Assembly (NCBI GenBank): GCA_015680685.1
Contig: MNCI01022058.1
Span: 7,635-71,634, forward strand
From: Gnetum montanum
Lineage: Eukaryota > Streptophyta > Gnetopsida > Gnetales > Gnetaceae
Direction: 5' to 3'
Length of the DNA stretch: 64,000 nt
The notes beneath the pieces were generated by a model that did not search any database, was not told where the DNA came from, and saw only the letters and a program-made list of their open reading frames with translations. The position numbers and the translations under genes are program-made. This document shows, one piece after another, positions 1-12,689 of this stretch. Position 1 is the first letter of the stretch. Every line of letters begins with the position of its first letter.

Positions 1-438
1 CACACCGCGCTACGAAAGTAATAAATAACATTAAATAAATAAATAAATAACAAATAAATAAACAAAAAAGTGAATGCTTCAATGATGAAGTAATCTCAAT
101 CTTTATTGCCGGTCATGTGCGTGTCCAAGTACGACACACTCAAATAAAGACACCGTACAGCTACAGTCACCACACTGCGAGCAGACACTGGAAAAAATCT
201 AACTCTGGAGGGATCAAACTGCCAGAGCTTCACTACTCTAAAACTGGGATGTCAAATGAGGGAGAGTGGCCTCTTATTTATAGAAATTGCGGCTGACTGT
301 GATATCGTGTACGCGATATCGTAGGCAGATGAGATATCGCGACCCATGATATATCGCATACACGATATCGCGACCCATGATATAACATGGGTGCCTTAAC
401 GTGACTGCCAGCAATATGAGCAATTTCATGTCTCATCA
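1..438 (-). mobile_element. partial Ty3/Gypsy LTR, same family as element A
   Basis: Read on the minus strand, the LTR begins TGATGAGAC at 438 and runs off the left edge. TATAAATAAGAGG (TATA at 275-282) and the downstream stretches around 140 (ctcaaataaagacac) and 210 (aaaaaatctaactctg) match the same places in the LTRs of element A (23212-24065 and 31804-32666). Between the LTR start and TATA it carries GATATC motifs. No gag-pol follows to the right, so 438 is probably the outer edge of a 5' LTR whose element lies to the left of the window; this is inferred. The flank at 439-443 (atcac) would be the target duplication, whose partner is outside the window. Confidence 0.75.
301..389. repeat. 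GATATC-rich direct repeats in LTR U3
   Basis: Five or more GATATC-type motifs lie in about 90 bp. A 21 bp block beginning gatatcgcgacccatgat occurs exactly at 333-353 and again at 364-384, a spacing of 31 bp. The block lies just upstream of the LTR TATA box (minus-strand sense), where promoter or enhancer elements of LTRs usually sit. Confidence 0.8.
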
Positions 439-1080
439 ATCACCTTACTATCCTTAGTATAATAGTTAGGCTTAGTCTACCAATAAAACTCTCATTTTGT
501 TTCTCCATACAATGGTCAATAAAACCCAATGCAATTAGGACATACAACTATCCTATGCCCTATGAGTCTATTATATGACTTTTCATATAACTACTAATCG
601 CACTTCATACTCTCTAACCTATGGCTTGAGTTAGAGAGATTCATGAAGGTAATCTAGTTTTCACCATTTTCCAAACTCTAGAGATACAGAGTTCTCTCCC
701 AACTGGTAGGATTCTTTTTTTGTGGTTTAGTCTCTACAAAATGACATCTACATTTTTTTTACATCAATTTCTAGATCTCATCATCAAAAGCTACATAAAG
801 CACTACTACATATAGTCAATATATAGCATTAAACCTATTGACTATTCAAGATCAAACAAGTATTCTCCTAGTGAAAGTTTACTTTCTAGTAATTCATTTC
901 TACTATGATAGAATACATACTACATCAGGATAATAGGTTTGCATAAACCCTATTTTACTTACACTATTTTGCATCTATACACCCCTCTCTATCTCATGTT
1001 CTACTATTTCTCTTGCTATTTTTTCATATTTTCCTATGCTCCCTATCTCGTTCTACTTTATGTGCTCAACACAACTATTG
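439..1080. other. AT-rich intergenic DNA, nothing recognised
   Basis: No open frame, RNA gene or transposon domain is visible. The composition is T-rich on the plus strand and continues into the tandem repeat that follows. Confidence 0.5.
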
Positions 1081-1089
1081 AGGTTTTTA

Positions 1090-1930
1090 GGTAACTAAAT
1101 ATCTCATTACTTCATGTGAGGGTGTGATTAAGCATATTATTGAGTGAGACAGGGAGGGGTTACTTCAACAATATACATATGATATCTTTTTCACCATATA
1201 GTGTGTAGGATTCAGCCATGTCCCACCTCTATGTTATAGTACCATCCTCATGACAAGTGTACAAGCAATATCCTCTTTTCTTCCCCCACTTTTTGTTCTT
1301 TACTTTAGCATACTACAAGTTTTGCTTTCTTGTAAATTATTTCTCTTTTCTTCCTCTCATCCCCTCTTTTCATCTACTTCCATTCTTCTCTATATTCAAC
1401 ACTATTGAGGATAAATGAGTGTCTCTTACCTAATGCAACCACGGAGTGTTGAGGGTAGAGTCACATAAGGAGTGTGAAATCTACATATGAGTGAGGTAAA
1501 GAAGAGGTTGACTTTAGGGATCTAGCTATGTCCCACTTCTATGATACAGAAACCCACTGTTGGTGTATTGGCAATGTCCCTAACATTCTTTTCCTACTTT
1601 TTATTGTACTTTCTCTTGATATCTACTATATCCCCTTTCTTTCTCTATCCTTTTCTCTTTTTTCTGCTTTACATTGATGAGGCCAAACAAGTGTCTCTAT
1701 TTTATTCCAGTAAGAGTATGCTTGAGAGAACTAAGTGGGTTTGGAAGTGCTTTATCTACATTTCATGTATGCTTTCTAGGATCTAACCATGTCCTACTTT
1801 TGTGGCATAGCACTCCATCATAGGTGTATTGGTGATGTCCTAGAGTTTCTTCCCTATCATCCTACTTCATCTATTCCTCTTACAGGTACCTGCTAGTTCA
1901 TGTCCTTTCTTGATGAATTCTCCTTTAGGT
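1090..1930. repeat. degenerate tandem repeat, about 260-310 bp unit
   Basis: Three related copies can be followed by the marker 'gga tctagccatgtccc' and its variants at about 1209, 1519 and 1779. Each is followed by a phrase about a cited column of 'cccacttctatgatacag' type, then 'ggtgtattggcaatgtcc' type sequence and a run of pyrimidines (ttcttcc, ctttc). The copies are well diverged, so the array is old. An 81-residue open frame at 1541-1786 falls inside one unit and has no recognisable domain. Confidence 0.5.
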
Positions 1931-4900
1931 CTTTAGTAGTATCTATACTCACTTTGGCTTTTTCTATATAAGTTAGAGACTTAGGTACATTCTATGGCTT
2001 TTTAGCATTTAAGGTCATCTTCAACAATCTAGATTCAACATCCTACATCATTTGCAATGTAGTTTCTAAATTTCTATCTCCAACTTGCTAGAAATGACAT
2101 TTTGTATCACCAGCAACATCATTTTGGTTTTTCTTTTATGGCTTCTATTTTTGACATTTGTCATGAGCTTTAATGTTAATTCTATCTTTAACTTTTTATG
2201 TCTAGCGTCAAATATACTTTTGACATTTGTCATCAAATTTCACTTGTTTAGCATGTTGGCTCTTTGATGTCCAACATCAATCTTGCATTCAACATCTATC
2301 TAACATCAATTTTCATTTCTATATATTAATTTTCCTATCCAAAACCTTTTAAAAGATTTTGTGGACCCTAATGCATCTTTTCTATGTGATATACATGGCA
2401 TTTTCAGCCATAAATAGAAGGATATTCCTAAACAAAAAGGGGTTGGTTGGCATTTGTTACCATTAGTTTGGCTTTTCAAACATTTTGATTTGAAATTAAC
2501 TTCATCAATCTTTTGAAGTTTTGCTTAGCATTTTGTAATCATCTCTAATATAACGTAGTTACCATTTCTTACAATTAGCAATTTGGAAATCTCTTTCCAA
2601 AGATATTGCCTCTTTGTAGAATAATTACCCTCTTTTTTTTCTTCTTTCTTTCTCTATTCCTACTAATGCATTGTATTCCCTTTGTGTTATCAATACATTG
2701 ATTTGATCAAGTCACTTAGAATTAGGTCAATACATTGATTTGATCCTTCCTCCTACTTCGTTAGCTATTAAATCTACCATTGTTCACACTAGATTTGCAT
2801 CAAGTGTATGCATTAGAGAAAGAATGGGGTAACAAAACTCCTCATCAAATGCCTTTGATCCCTGATACATGTCTTGGAACATCTTTTTGTAGGTTCTTGA
2901 TTTCCTCTTTTTACTATAATGTGGGTTTTTACCTTTTGGCTTTTATCTTTGGTATCATCCAAATTTGCTAGGATCTAGTTGTTGCTTTCATGTGGTTGCC
3001 CTTAGTTTAACATTTTAATGAATTATATATGTTCCACTTTGCATCTCATTGCTAATCACTTTTCTCTACCAGCCACTCATTATGTCTCATTTTGTATAGA
3101 TCCGCATGTGATCTCTACTCATGTTCTACTAGCTATTCCACACACATATTTTTTAATTTTTCTTCTAAGTTACTAACATTTGGCAAAAAAATTTGGCTTA
3201 AATTGTTGGATTTTCTTTTTTATGATTTCCAAGTCCTCTTTTGATTTGATAGAAATTACTCAAAAGATTAGTTTTCCTAGACTATTAGATTACTTAGCTT
3301 AATTTCATGTTAAGTTGTGTCAAATCTCATTATTGCAATGATTCCTACTATAACAGGTGTAATCGTTGTTGGGATTACCAAGAAATATGTTGTTGGACAT
3401 ACCAAGCAATGTAATTATCAAGTTTTTAAACAATTACATATTTATGCTTGAAACTAATCATACTCATTGCCAAGTCATTAACATGCATAGAAAGGTCAAT
3501 ATTACACTAAGTACATTAAGAAATTAAATTGTAATTAAGGAAATCATTAAACTTTGCCAAGTATTGCAATGAAGGTAAATAGATCTCGATGTTATTGACA
3601 TCATGAAAATGTGTTCATGTACATAATCACTCAACTAAGATTTCAAACAAGCCACTTAGTTCACATTGTAGGCACTTGGTGACAAATTCTAACTTTCACT
3701 AAAATAATTTGCAAGAGCTTTGCTATACTATGATCAAAATGGTGCATTTAATGTAGTAGGTGGTGGGTATTTATAGACTTTACCACCTTTGAATACACCA
3801 TATCTACAATGTTATATAAAAGCCTACGATGTAGCTATGATGTCTTAGCCGTGGTGTTGTAGCATGCAGAAGATGATTCATTAGCAAGAAAGAAAAGGCT
3901 AATGATTTTGAGGTGCCAATACTAGTTTTGACCCTTACAACCAATCCTTAAAATCTTCTCCTCTAGGGTAGGAAAAGGATCAAGCCTTGCCTTTAGTTAA
4001 AAATGCATGTTCAAGTTTTCACTTCCAATAAGTGACTTCTTATAAAGTAGAATAAACCAATAAGCAATCTAAATCATAAATGACAAAAAATCATAAATCT
4101 TAAAAAAGAAACTAAGGAATCATACAAGAAGCATCCTTCTATGCATATAAGAAAGAAACGAGAGAATTAATATTTATAGGGTACTTCTCTTATCATGAAC
4201 TTTAAATAAAAAGCTCATATAAATACTCAACTTTAGCTTAAAATTGAAACTTTGTAGTGTAGAATATCTTTTATAAGTCACATCATATCTATGCTTCTAA
4301 ATGCAAAATTAGACATTGAGCCTAGGCATATGTCAAAAAGTATTAAAAGTGTCATTATTTATTATCCTTGCACAAATTGCATAAGTACAAGAATTCTGAA
4401 ATTTATGAAATCCAAAAATTGAAAAACATCATTATCAAACTTGTTAAGTGAAAAAGCAATAAACAAAAACATATTCAATAAATTCTTCATGAGAGCAAAC
4501 TAGACAAGATAAATTATTAAAACTAAGAAACCAATAGCAAATTGGAAAGAAATAGAGGAAATTCAAAAAAAAAATTGATCCATAAATTTAAAGTGAAAAG
4601 ATAAACATGACGATATTATGCTTCCTAAGTACTAATGATGCCATTAGAAGTTGAAGATATTTGTTAATTTATATCCTTCCCTCATAATCAATGGGATTTA
4701 TCATTAGATAAATACTCTAGAAAATGATGCTAGTAACCCAAGATAGATGATATTTTCATGAGGGAGTTCTATTGATTAATAAATGGAATATTCAAGAGCA
4801 CATTATTTATTTTGATCCTAAGCAAGTTTGCAAAATGGTGAAATAAATAATGTTTTAAAACCTTTGGGAAAATGTAAAATGAGAGAGATATTTCTATTTG

Positions 4901-5987
4901 AATAGTATTAAAAGAGGACATAATTCAAAGGCAAATTATTTGTCCAATGATTATAAAGTTAGGAAAATCATTTTGTTGGCCACTTGAAAAAGTCAAAAAT
5001 TAAAAATATTAACAATATACAAAATAAAAATATTTGATAACTAATTATAAGTAATATAAAATAAAAGCCGAAAACACAATTAAATGGACATAATAATAAT
5101 AATGTCTACATAAGTATACATAATGAGCACAAGTTCCTTCTTCCTTCCACTACTAACATATATTCAACATGCTACCAACATAAAATATTATGATATTCTA
5201 TTTTAGCATAACCTTTGTAATTCTCTACTAATTTTTTAATGTAAAAAACTATACTATTTTTTACTAAAACATTATATTATTTCCCAATGAGTGATATCAT
5301 TAGCCATGTACATGCAAACACTTTCAACTTTATTAAGTTAAAGTTGCGGTATTAATAAAGCAATAAAATAGAAAATAATAGAATTGATTCATAGCTAAAC
5401 ATACTTGGTTTGTAATTTGCTAATTGCTTTCTTTCAAATTGACCCTATTTGCTTAAGGCATTACATCAATGATGTTTTTAACTTTCGTCAACACTATTGT
5501 TAAGGCATTGTAACTTGTCCAATAAATCCTTTGTGATCTCCTAGATGTAATAACAATTTCCAACTTCTAGTTTTCAGTTTGTATGCATAGAGAAGGATAT
5601 TTAAGATGTTGGTGTTAATATTTTTTGGCTCTTAATAGATAATTCATATAGTCATCCCAATGTAATTGGGATAAAGGCTATAATGACAACATGACAATAA
5701 TCAATTCACATTTTTATAAATCATTAATTTGGTTTAAAAGTTTAAAATGAAATTTATCTTATAACTTTGTAATAATCATAAACATTTGATAAAATATAAG
5801 GAATTTTTTAAAAAACATTGATTTTGGTACTTTTGGAAAGACTCCATTGAAAAAGTCAAGAAGTAGTGTAGCCTATTTTCTATTGAAAAGGTTGGATATT
5901 GGATATTTTTTGTTAATTCAAATATTTTTCGCAAACTTTTTAATCATTGTATTTATCTCTCATCATTTAAGAATTGAAATAAGTAGA
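1931..5987. other. AT-rich intergenic DNA, nothing recognised
   Basis: About 4 kb with no open frame over about 65 codons and no recognisable RNA gene or transposon domain. Probably very old decayed repeats; this is inferred from composition only. Confidence 0.5.
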
Positions 5988-6110
5988 TGGCTTAAAATAC
6001 CATATGAAGAATGAATATGGCAATTGTGTAATGCAAATATCATTAAAGATGAACAACACATTTTCCTAGAATGTTTGCATTTGAACACATTGAGGGAGAT
6101 ATTGTGGTTA
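5988..6110 (+). pseudogene. possible LINE-type C-terminal zinc-finger relic
   Basis: One frame reads W-L-K-I-P-Y-E-E-stop-I-W-Q-L-C-N-A followed by K-D-E-Q-H-I-F-L-E-C. That spacing (C, then D/E-E-x-H, then C) resembles the short zinc-binding tail found after the reverse transcriptase of many LINE-type elements. It has one internal stop and no reverse transcriptase was found next to it, so this is a weak assignment. It could be chance. Confidence 0.25.
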
Positions 6111-7947
6111 CAAATTTGATAGATTTGTTTTAAATGTTACCAAGAATACTTAAGTGATTTTGTAAATGATGTTTTTAAAATCCATGTACATTTCTTTATC
6201 CAATAAATTTAAAAGTTCTAAAATGTAATAAAATTTTAATTTTAATTAATATAAAATGAGTGAAACCATTATTATCTTCTTGCTCACATGCAAAATAAGT
6301 GCTTTGTGATTTAAGTTCCTTCTCTTTAAACTAAAATATTTGCACGAAGTGAGTGCTACTTTTCATATAAACTAAGAATCTTGTATAAAGTTACAAAAAC
6401 TTTCAAAGTCACTCACAAAGGTATACTTTGATAAAATACAAAAGTAAAAAGAAAAAACAGCGAGGAAAACTCTGATCAACCATAGCAGTTAACAACCCAC
6501 AGGTTTTCCCAGTCATAAATCGCCAAACCTTGTATTGCCAAATCCATTCGGTTCACTGTTCACATGTCCCTGCAAGCTTATTCATGAACCAGAAACTTGA
6601 GGTTCCCAAAATGCAATAATGATTTATTTAAGCTTTTCTTGTTTAGGCACATCTGGGATCCAAAGCATGGATGCCGAGATGCAACGATGCATACAAAAAC
6701 AGAGAGATAGCTTGCGTTGCGTTTGCAGTTTCAATTCTTAGCCTGCAGACGCCAAATACTGGCACACATGTCCGCAAACTCAACAATCACATAATGATAG
6801 TGCTCCCACATCATTCAAGAATGACAAAGCTGACCTCAGGCCATTCGAATGGATGCCTAAAAATAAACACCAGCATTCATCGGCGCCGGTAGCAAGTTAC
6901 AGCTGCAGATTTGCCCAGATTCACAGCAGAGTCAGGCCAAACCAGTGTTACGTTGACCAGCAAGAAAAACCCACAAATCCAAATCTCTGTATTTATCTTG
7001 CCGCAACTGAAAGCACACGTCTTACGCCAGAGCCGCAAACGGCCTCCAATCATGTTTATTTGCACATTCAATACCTATATCTCACGCTTTCTTAGTTGCC
7101 TTCCTCCATCTACAATTTTTTGTTTTCCGTGCGAACGTCTGACATTTCATCGCCTTGCATTGTCAGATTAACCTTCAGTCTGTTTTTCGTGAATGATGAT
7201 GCTGATGCATCAGCCGGTACTATTCAGTTATACAGCATTTGTATCATTCTACCTGCATTTGATACGTAACTTGTATTCAGGTCCTCAAGCACACTCTTGA
7301 AAATGGAGGATCACTATTAAAGATTTTTGCATACAGTTGGTTATATAAAGCAGAGGTTAAGGTTAAGACGGTCAATGAATTGCAGAGATGTAGAGCAAGA
7401 ATATTAAGGACAGTCGTGTAGTCCTGGTAAGATATTTCTTGGTTATTTTTCTGAAATAGTTAAAGTTGAATGCAGCAGTGGCTCCTAGGTTGTACCGAAA
7501 GATTTTGGGTTTTGTTTTGGTTAGAATGGCGATGATCATGAAACTCTGAATTCACAATGGCGGTGGCAGTGGACCCACGTCTTTGCAGAGGCCAACTAGT
7601 CGAGTAATGAGACGGGTTTGAACCAATTTAATGTAGTCTCATACAAAGTAGGTGAGTCTGGGGCGGTTGCCTCTTACCAGGTGCGAAGGTCTTTTGCCTG
7701 CAAGAAACAAAAACATGGGGAGAGGGTGGCAGAGTTGAGGATTTGCCTCATTTAATTCTCTGTTACGTTGTCAACGCGAGGCCTGTTTTTAATGACTACT
7801 GTGTGGCGTGCTCTGGTATTTTTAGATGCCGTCGAGGTACGAGCATTGGCAAATGTGTGTGTGTGTGACATGGGCTGAAACAGCCTTGGTTTTTTTATCA
7901 GTTATCCCACGCAGATTGATTGACTGATCCGCTTCAACCGAACATTT
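6111..7947. other. intergenic region and upstream region of the ABCG gene
   Basis: From about 6460 the base composition becomes richer in G and C than the DNA to the left. Short overlapping open frames between 6671 and 7171 occur on both strands, have no recognisable domains and are taken as chance. The stretch 7300-7947 is the likely proximal promoter of the transporter gene. Apart from the TG repeat and the TATA box no regulatory site is clear enough to name. Confidence 0.5.
7854..7867. repeat. (TG)7 microsatellite
   Basis: Seven uninterrupted TG dinucleotides about 85 bp upstream of the TATA box of the ABCG gene. Confidence 0.9.
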
Positions 7948-7955
7948 TATATATA
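7948..7955 (+). promoter_or_regulatory. TATA box of the ABCG gene
   Basis: TATATATA followed by ACTCC lies 59 bp before the start codon. Transcription would begin about 30 bp downstream, giving a 5' leader of roughly 30-40 nt with no ATG before the coding start. Assignment is by position and sequence only. Confidence 0.65.
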
Positions 7956-8013
7956 CTCCAGAGTTGCAGAAGCTGAGCAATTGCTGAGTTTTCTTGTTTA
8001 GGTTGTTGCAGCC

Positions 8014-11000
8014 ATGGTTGACAGTGCCCTATCAAGGAGGAGGTCCTTCACTGCAAGGACTGCAATTGATATGGCTCCTTCTTTCTCAGACTACAATGGA
8101 CCCCAGCAGGGGAATGTTGGTGGAGCTGGGCACAGTGCCCTTGAGATTGAGGACACAAACAACAACAACGACAACGATAAGAATTACCCGGACATGATGG
8201 TTTCCGGGGGGCTTAGCCCCCTCAGCCAGGCACTGTGGAAGAACACCACTGATACCAGTGAGATTGAGGACTTCTCTGTGTGGCTCACATGGAAGGACCT
8301 CACTGTTACTGTTACCAGCAAGAAAGGGGAACCTCACAGGGTCCTTCACAACCTCACTGGATTTGCAGAGCCTGGCTACATCATGGCCATCATGGGCCCT
8401 TCTGGCTCTGGCAAATCCACCCTGCTTGATGCTCTGGCAGGTCTGTTGTTTTTTTCTGCTTTGTCAACACTTTGCATGCTATGGTACGGTGTAGAAATAA
8501 GCCTGTAATACTTGTTTTCAAGCCTAAGTTCTGACATGGAAAAGTACTCTTTTTGTTTTGTGCTGTTTGTTTGTGACTTTCTCTGAACAGGAAGGCTGTC
8601 TAAGAACACTGTTCAAACTGGAGAAATCTTGGTTAATGGCAGACACCGGACCCTCTCGTATGGCACTGTTGTAAGTATCCATGACACATCTTTGATGCTA
8701 AATTGATGGGTGGTTCCTACAGAAGTCATATGTTTGGATTGCAATGATGTGTCATCTGCATATTTCATGGGTTGTGTTTTCCTGTTTTGCGGTGAAGTTG
8801 ATAAACTTCTCTTTTGATTGAAAGGCTCTACAAAAAAGCAATGCTTTTGGAAGTTTGGCTGATGCACTTTTTAAGTTGACAATGTTTGTTTGGATGTTTT
8901 GTGTTGGGTAGGCATACGTGACTCAGGAAGATACTTTGATAGGTACATTGACAGTGAGAGAATCCATATACTATTCTGCCCATACCAGACTTCCTGATAA
9001 AATGCCAAGGGAGGAGAAGCTTGCCATTGTTGAAACAGCTATTATGGAGATGGGTCTGCAGGACTGTGCAGAGACTCCGATTGGGAATTGGCACATGAGG
9101 GGACTTAGTGGAGGGGAGAAGAGGCGTGTGAGTATTGCACTTGAAATCCTCATGAGGCCTCGTTTGCTTTTCTTGGATGAGCCAACCAGTGGCCTAGACA
9201 GGTATCCAAATTAAAGCTTTTTCTTTCTCATCAAAGAGTGAGTTTATTATTCCGCCATAAAAAGATACCCAAATCAAATCCTTTTCATTTGACTTGTTTT
9301 CTCTTGTACAGTGCTGCTGCCTTCTTTGTAACCCAGACGCTGAGGAATCTGACCAGGGATGGACGGACTGTGATAGCTTCCATTCACCAACCAAGCAGTG
9401 AAGTTTTTGCACTTTTTGATTGCTTGTGCCTTCTATCTGGAGGACAACAAATCTATTTCGGTAAAACCAGCACTGCCCATGAGGTATTTATTACAACAGC
9501 AGATAGGATGCGTGGGTTACTAATGTATTAACAGTTATGGCTTTTTCTTTTGGATGCTGCAATACTGAATCCTTCCAGTTTTGTGGGTGTTCAGTTTTTT
9601 GAGCAGGCAGGCTTTCCGTGCCCTCCTCTGAGGAATCCCTCGGACCATTTCATCCGTTGCATCAATTCAGATTTTGACAGAGTGAAGGCCACTCTTAAAG
9701 GATCCTACCGACTCAGGGTAAAATCCATTTAAGACCATTCATAAATGAGAAGTCCATGTTTTCAACCTGGCATAACTACAGAAGCATATCCTTATCTGGT
9801 TATTCATGTATCATATTCGTAGGCTACAGAGCTGAATGACCCTCTTGACAAGATCAGCACAGCCCAGACCATAAGGATTTTGATGGACTATTACCAAAAC
9901 TCTGAGTACTCCATGCTTATTGCTGCGAGGGTCCATGAACTATCCCAGATTGTGGGTATCCTTCCCGTAGTAATATTTAGCTTTGAACATGCAATTTTGG
10001 ACATGTTTTCATTTGTTCTCATGTCTCTATCTTGTATCACAGAAAGGGACAGTATTGGAAGCAAGGGGAAGCCAGGCCAGTTTCTTTATGCAGTGTTACA
10101 CTCTGACAAAACGGTCATTTGTGAACATGACTAGGGACGTTGGATACTACTGGTTAAGAGCTATTATTTACACATTCGTCACTATATGTATCGGTACCAT
10201 TTATTACCACGTTGGAACAGACTATGATGCCATTTTGGTACCTCCTGCAACTTTAGGCTTAGTCAAAAACACGCATTAGAGACCTTTTGGGTCACAGTCC
10301 TAACGCTTCCTAATGCACATTTTTTTGTTTTTTTAACAATGGTAAAAACAGGCCAGAGGATCTTGTGCATCATATGTATCTGGGTTCATGACCTTCATGT
10401 CAATAGGAGGGTTTCCATCGTTTGTAGAAGACATGAAGGTACTGGCTTGTTTTAGTGGTGGGTCTTTATGAAGATTCCTTGATAATAGTAACAACTCAAA
10501 TTTCTTCCACATATGCAGGTTTTTCAGAGGGAGAGGTTTAACGGGCACTATGGTGTGGTGGCATTTGTGGTTGCAAACTTTTTATCATCCATGCCATATT
10601 TAGCATTGGTGGCGACTGTATCAGGTACCATTACCTACTACATGGTCCGACTGCATCCGGGATTCACCCATTACCTTTACTTTGTGCTCAATCTCTTCAC
10701 ATGCATGGCTGTGGTTGAAAGCCTGATGATGACAGTTGCCACCATAGTGCCCAACTTTCTCATGGGTATCATCACTGGAGCAGGAATCCTTGTATGGACC
10801 CAAAAACCGATAAAATCCGAGACAATTTTTTTAACTCAGAATCGTAGAGAAAATTTCATTCCAATAACCTTGAAATCTGATTTTGCTACCCGGTTTTGTT
10901 TTTGCAGGGGATCTACATGTTGGTTGCAGGTTATTTCCGCTTCATCAACGATCTTCCCAAACCAATTTGGCGATACCCAATGTCATACATAAGCTTCAAC

Positions 11001-11482
11001 TCATGGGCTCTGCAGGTAAATTCTAATTCCAGACTGGAATCTCTTGCAAGTTAAAAAGATTAGTGAAACCATTATATTTTTCACGTAGACTACCAAAAAA
11101 CTGAAAAGCTAGATTCAACAAACCCAAATGTGTTTAACAGGGCCAGTACAAGAATGATCTGATCGGGCTAGAGTTCGATTCTAAGTTTCCAGGAATGCCC
11201 AAGATCAGTGGCGAATACATACTGAACGATGTGTTCGAGATCAACACAAGAAGGTCAAAGTGGCGGGATTTGGCCATTATTGTGTCCATGATTTTCATAT
11301 ACCGACTGATATTCTTCCTGATGATCAAGTACAACGAGAAAGTGGCTCCCAATCTGAGAGCACGCTTTTTAAGGCACAAGATGAAGAAAAAATCTTCCAG
11401 AAAGCAGGCTTATCTAAACACTGTGAGGCCTTCCACTCCTACCCGGAATTTTGGTGAAGAAGGGGCCTCTTCTCCTGCATGA
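8014..11482 (+). CDS. ABCG11: ABCG half-transporter, ABCG11/WBC11-like cuticular lipid exporter
   Basis: Eleven exons joined by GT-AG introns: 8014-8440, 8591-8670, 8912-9201, 9312-9483, 9595-9717, 9823-9951, 10043-10237, 10352-10438, 10519-10791, 10908-11015, 11141-11482. The spliced frame is 2226 nt, 741 residues, with no stop. The start codon lies in a good context (GCAGCCATGG) and is the first ATG after the TATA box. The N-terminal ATPase domain has Walker [10 protein letters not shown] (128-136), signature LSGGE (234-238), Walker B LLFLDE (D258, E259), D-loop SGLDS and the H-loop histidine H291. The C-terminal half has six predicted membrane segments at about 442-462, 476-492, 516-540, 556-578, 583-605 and 671-690. 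Conserved stretches such as [21 protein letters not shown] and LRNPSDHF match the Arabidopsis ABCG11 clade, which exports wax and cutin precursors at the plasma membrane as homo- or heterodimers. The reverse domain order (ATPase then membrane) and half size are typical of ABCG. Odd point: an Asn/Asp run encoded by AAC repeats near residues 49-55. The clade assignment is firm; exact orthology (ABCG11 versus close paralogs) is inferred. Confidence 0.95.
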
Positions 11483-11644
11483 ACTGGTTAAAAACTAGAG
11501 TCAGTCGAGCAAAATGTCTGCTACTTTGCTTCCTTGTCCGCTTGCATTGTTTTCTGTTGTATGTAAGATCTCCCGTGAATTCAAGGCTCTGAGAACATAG
11601 CCTGGGATTCAGTGGTGAGGAAAAGAGACGAGAATAGTTGGCAA

Positions 11645-11650
11645 AATAAA
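11645..11650 (+). promoter_or_regulatory. poly(A) signal of the ABCG gene
   Basis: AATAAA 163 bp after the stop codon, followed by a TGTA-containing stretch (catgtagtgtacag). This gives a 3' UTR of about 180-200 nt. Other weaker sites cannot be excluded. Confidence 0.5.
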
Positions 11651-11689
11651 AGGAAACATATTCATGTAGTGTACAGATTGCGTTTCACA

Positions 11690-12590
11690 GATTTATTTGT
11701 TTAATGACATGGATTTCATCAAGGGTTGGCCGCGAAATACAAACAGTAAACAATTGGCTACAAGCAAATCTTGTAGCCTGCAAGACAGGTCTGGAGTTAT
11801 TTTAACCGTTCAACGTTTTCCTCGAAAAGAATTGAACTTCAAGTGATTTCAGGAATATAGCGTATTAGAGGGTGCTGGAATTTAAAACAAGGGAAATATA
11901 CCTTAAGATTTATAGAAATTTATAACTGGGGCTATTTATTATTTTTTTACTTTTTTATTAACTGTATTGAAGTTTCGTCTTAGGTCTCCTATCACAACTC
12001 TCATGACTGACCACTCTGATCATTTTTTATAACGAAAGCTCATTCACCATTTCTGTATTCATACAGTTTTTACCGTAAGTTTTATTTCTTATGGTAAATT
12101 TAACAAACGCGCTACTGCTCTTCCTGAAGTCTCTAAAGTTGTGATATGTAGTACACCAACAACTTCAAAATTAGGCTCTAATTCAATTTTGTGCTCAGGC
12201 TTCCTGACTATGAACCTCATGTTTTAATTTGAGCCCTAACTTCTTTAATTTGGCTACCTCTAATGAGTTCTACTACCTATCATAGATTTTTGTCCAACCG
12301 AATAATTTTACTGTTGGCCACTCTTTATATATGGCCTATTTCATGGATACGTTTTGACATTAACTTTTCTGAATAAGTTTTAGCAGTACTTTTGCGTTCA
12401 TGAGTTGAACTCGCTTCTATTTCTTCTTCTTTTGTTAGCAAGCTCATGAATATTCCTAACTCATCTTGAACTTGGAAGTCTCTTCTTTTTCTTTTTCATC
12501 ATTTTGAATGCTGTTATATTGAAACTGAAGTTCAAATGCTCTCATATATTGTTTACTTTTCAATGATTATGATCTGCGAGTTATTTTGGT
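11690..12590. other. intergenic DNA, nothing recognised
   Basis: T-rich sequence downstream of the transporter gene. No open frame or recognisable repeat was seen before the repeat block that begins near 12.6 kb. Confidence 0.5.
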
Positions 12591-12689
12591 GCAGAGGCCA
12601 ACTTGTCTCATTTTGGCGGAGAGGCCAACTCATCTCATAGGATAGGGGGGAGAGGGGAGTGGATTTGTCGCCCTCCATGTAACGCACCA

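Noticed and set aside
6671-7171. Overlapping open frames on both strands upstream of the ABCG gene
   Set aside because: Short, mutually overlapping, with no recognisable domain or splice pattern; expected by chance in the less AT-rich stretch.
8376-8609. Minus-strand frames over the ABCG exons
   Set aside because: Shadows of the coding strand; the plus-strand exons join into one frame with all ABC motifs.
7584-12610. Shared 13-mer gcagaggccaact upstream and downstream of the ABCG gene
   Set aside because: In a 64 kb window, matches of this length are expected by chance and the surroundings do not align.
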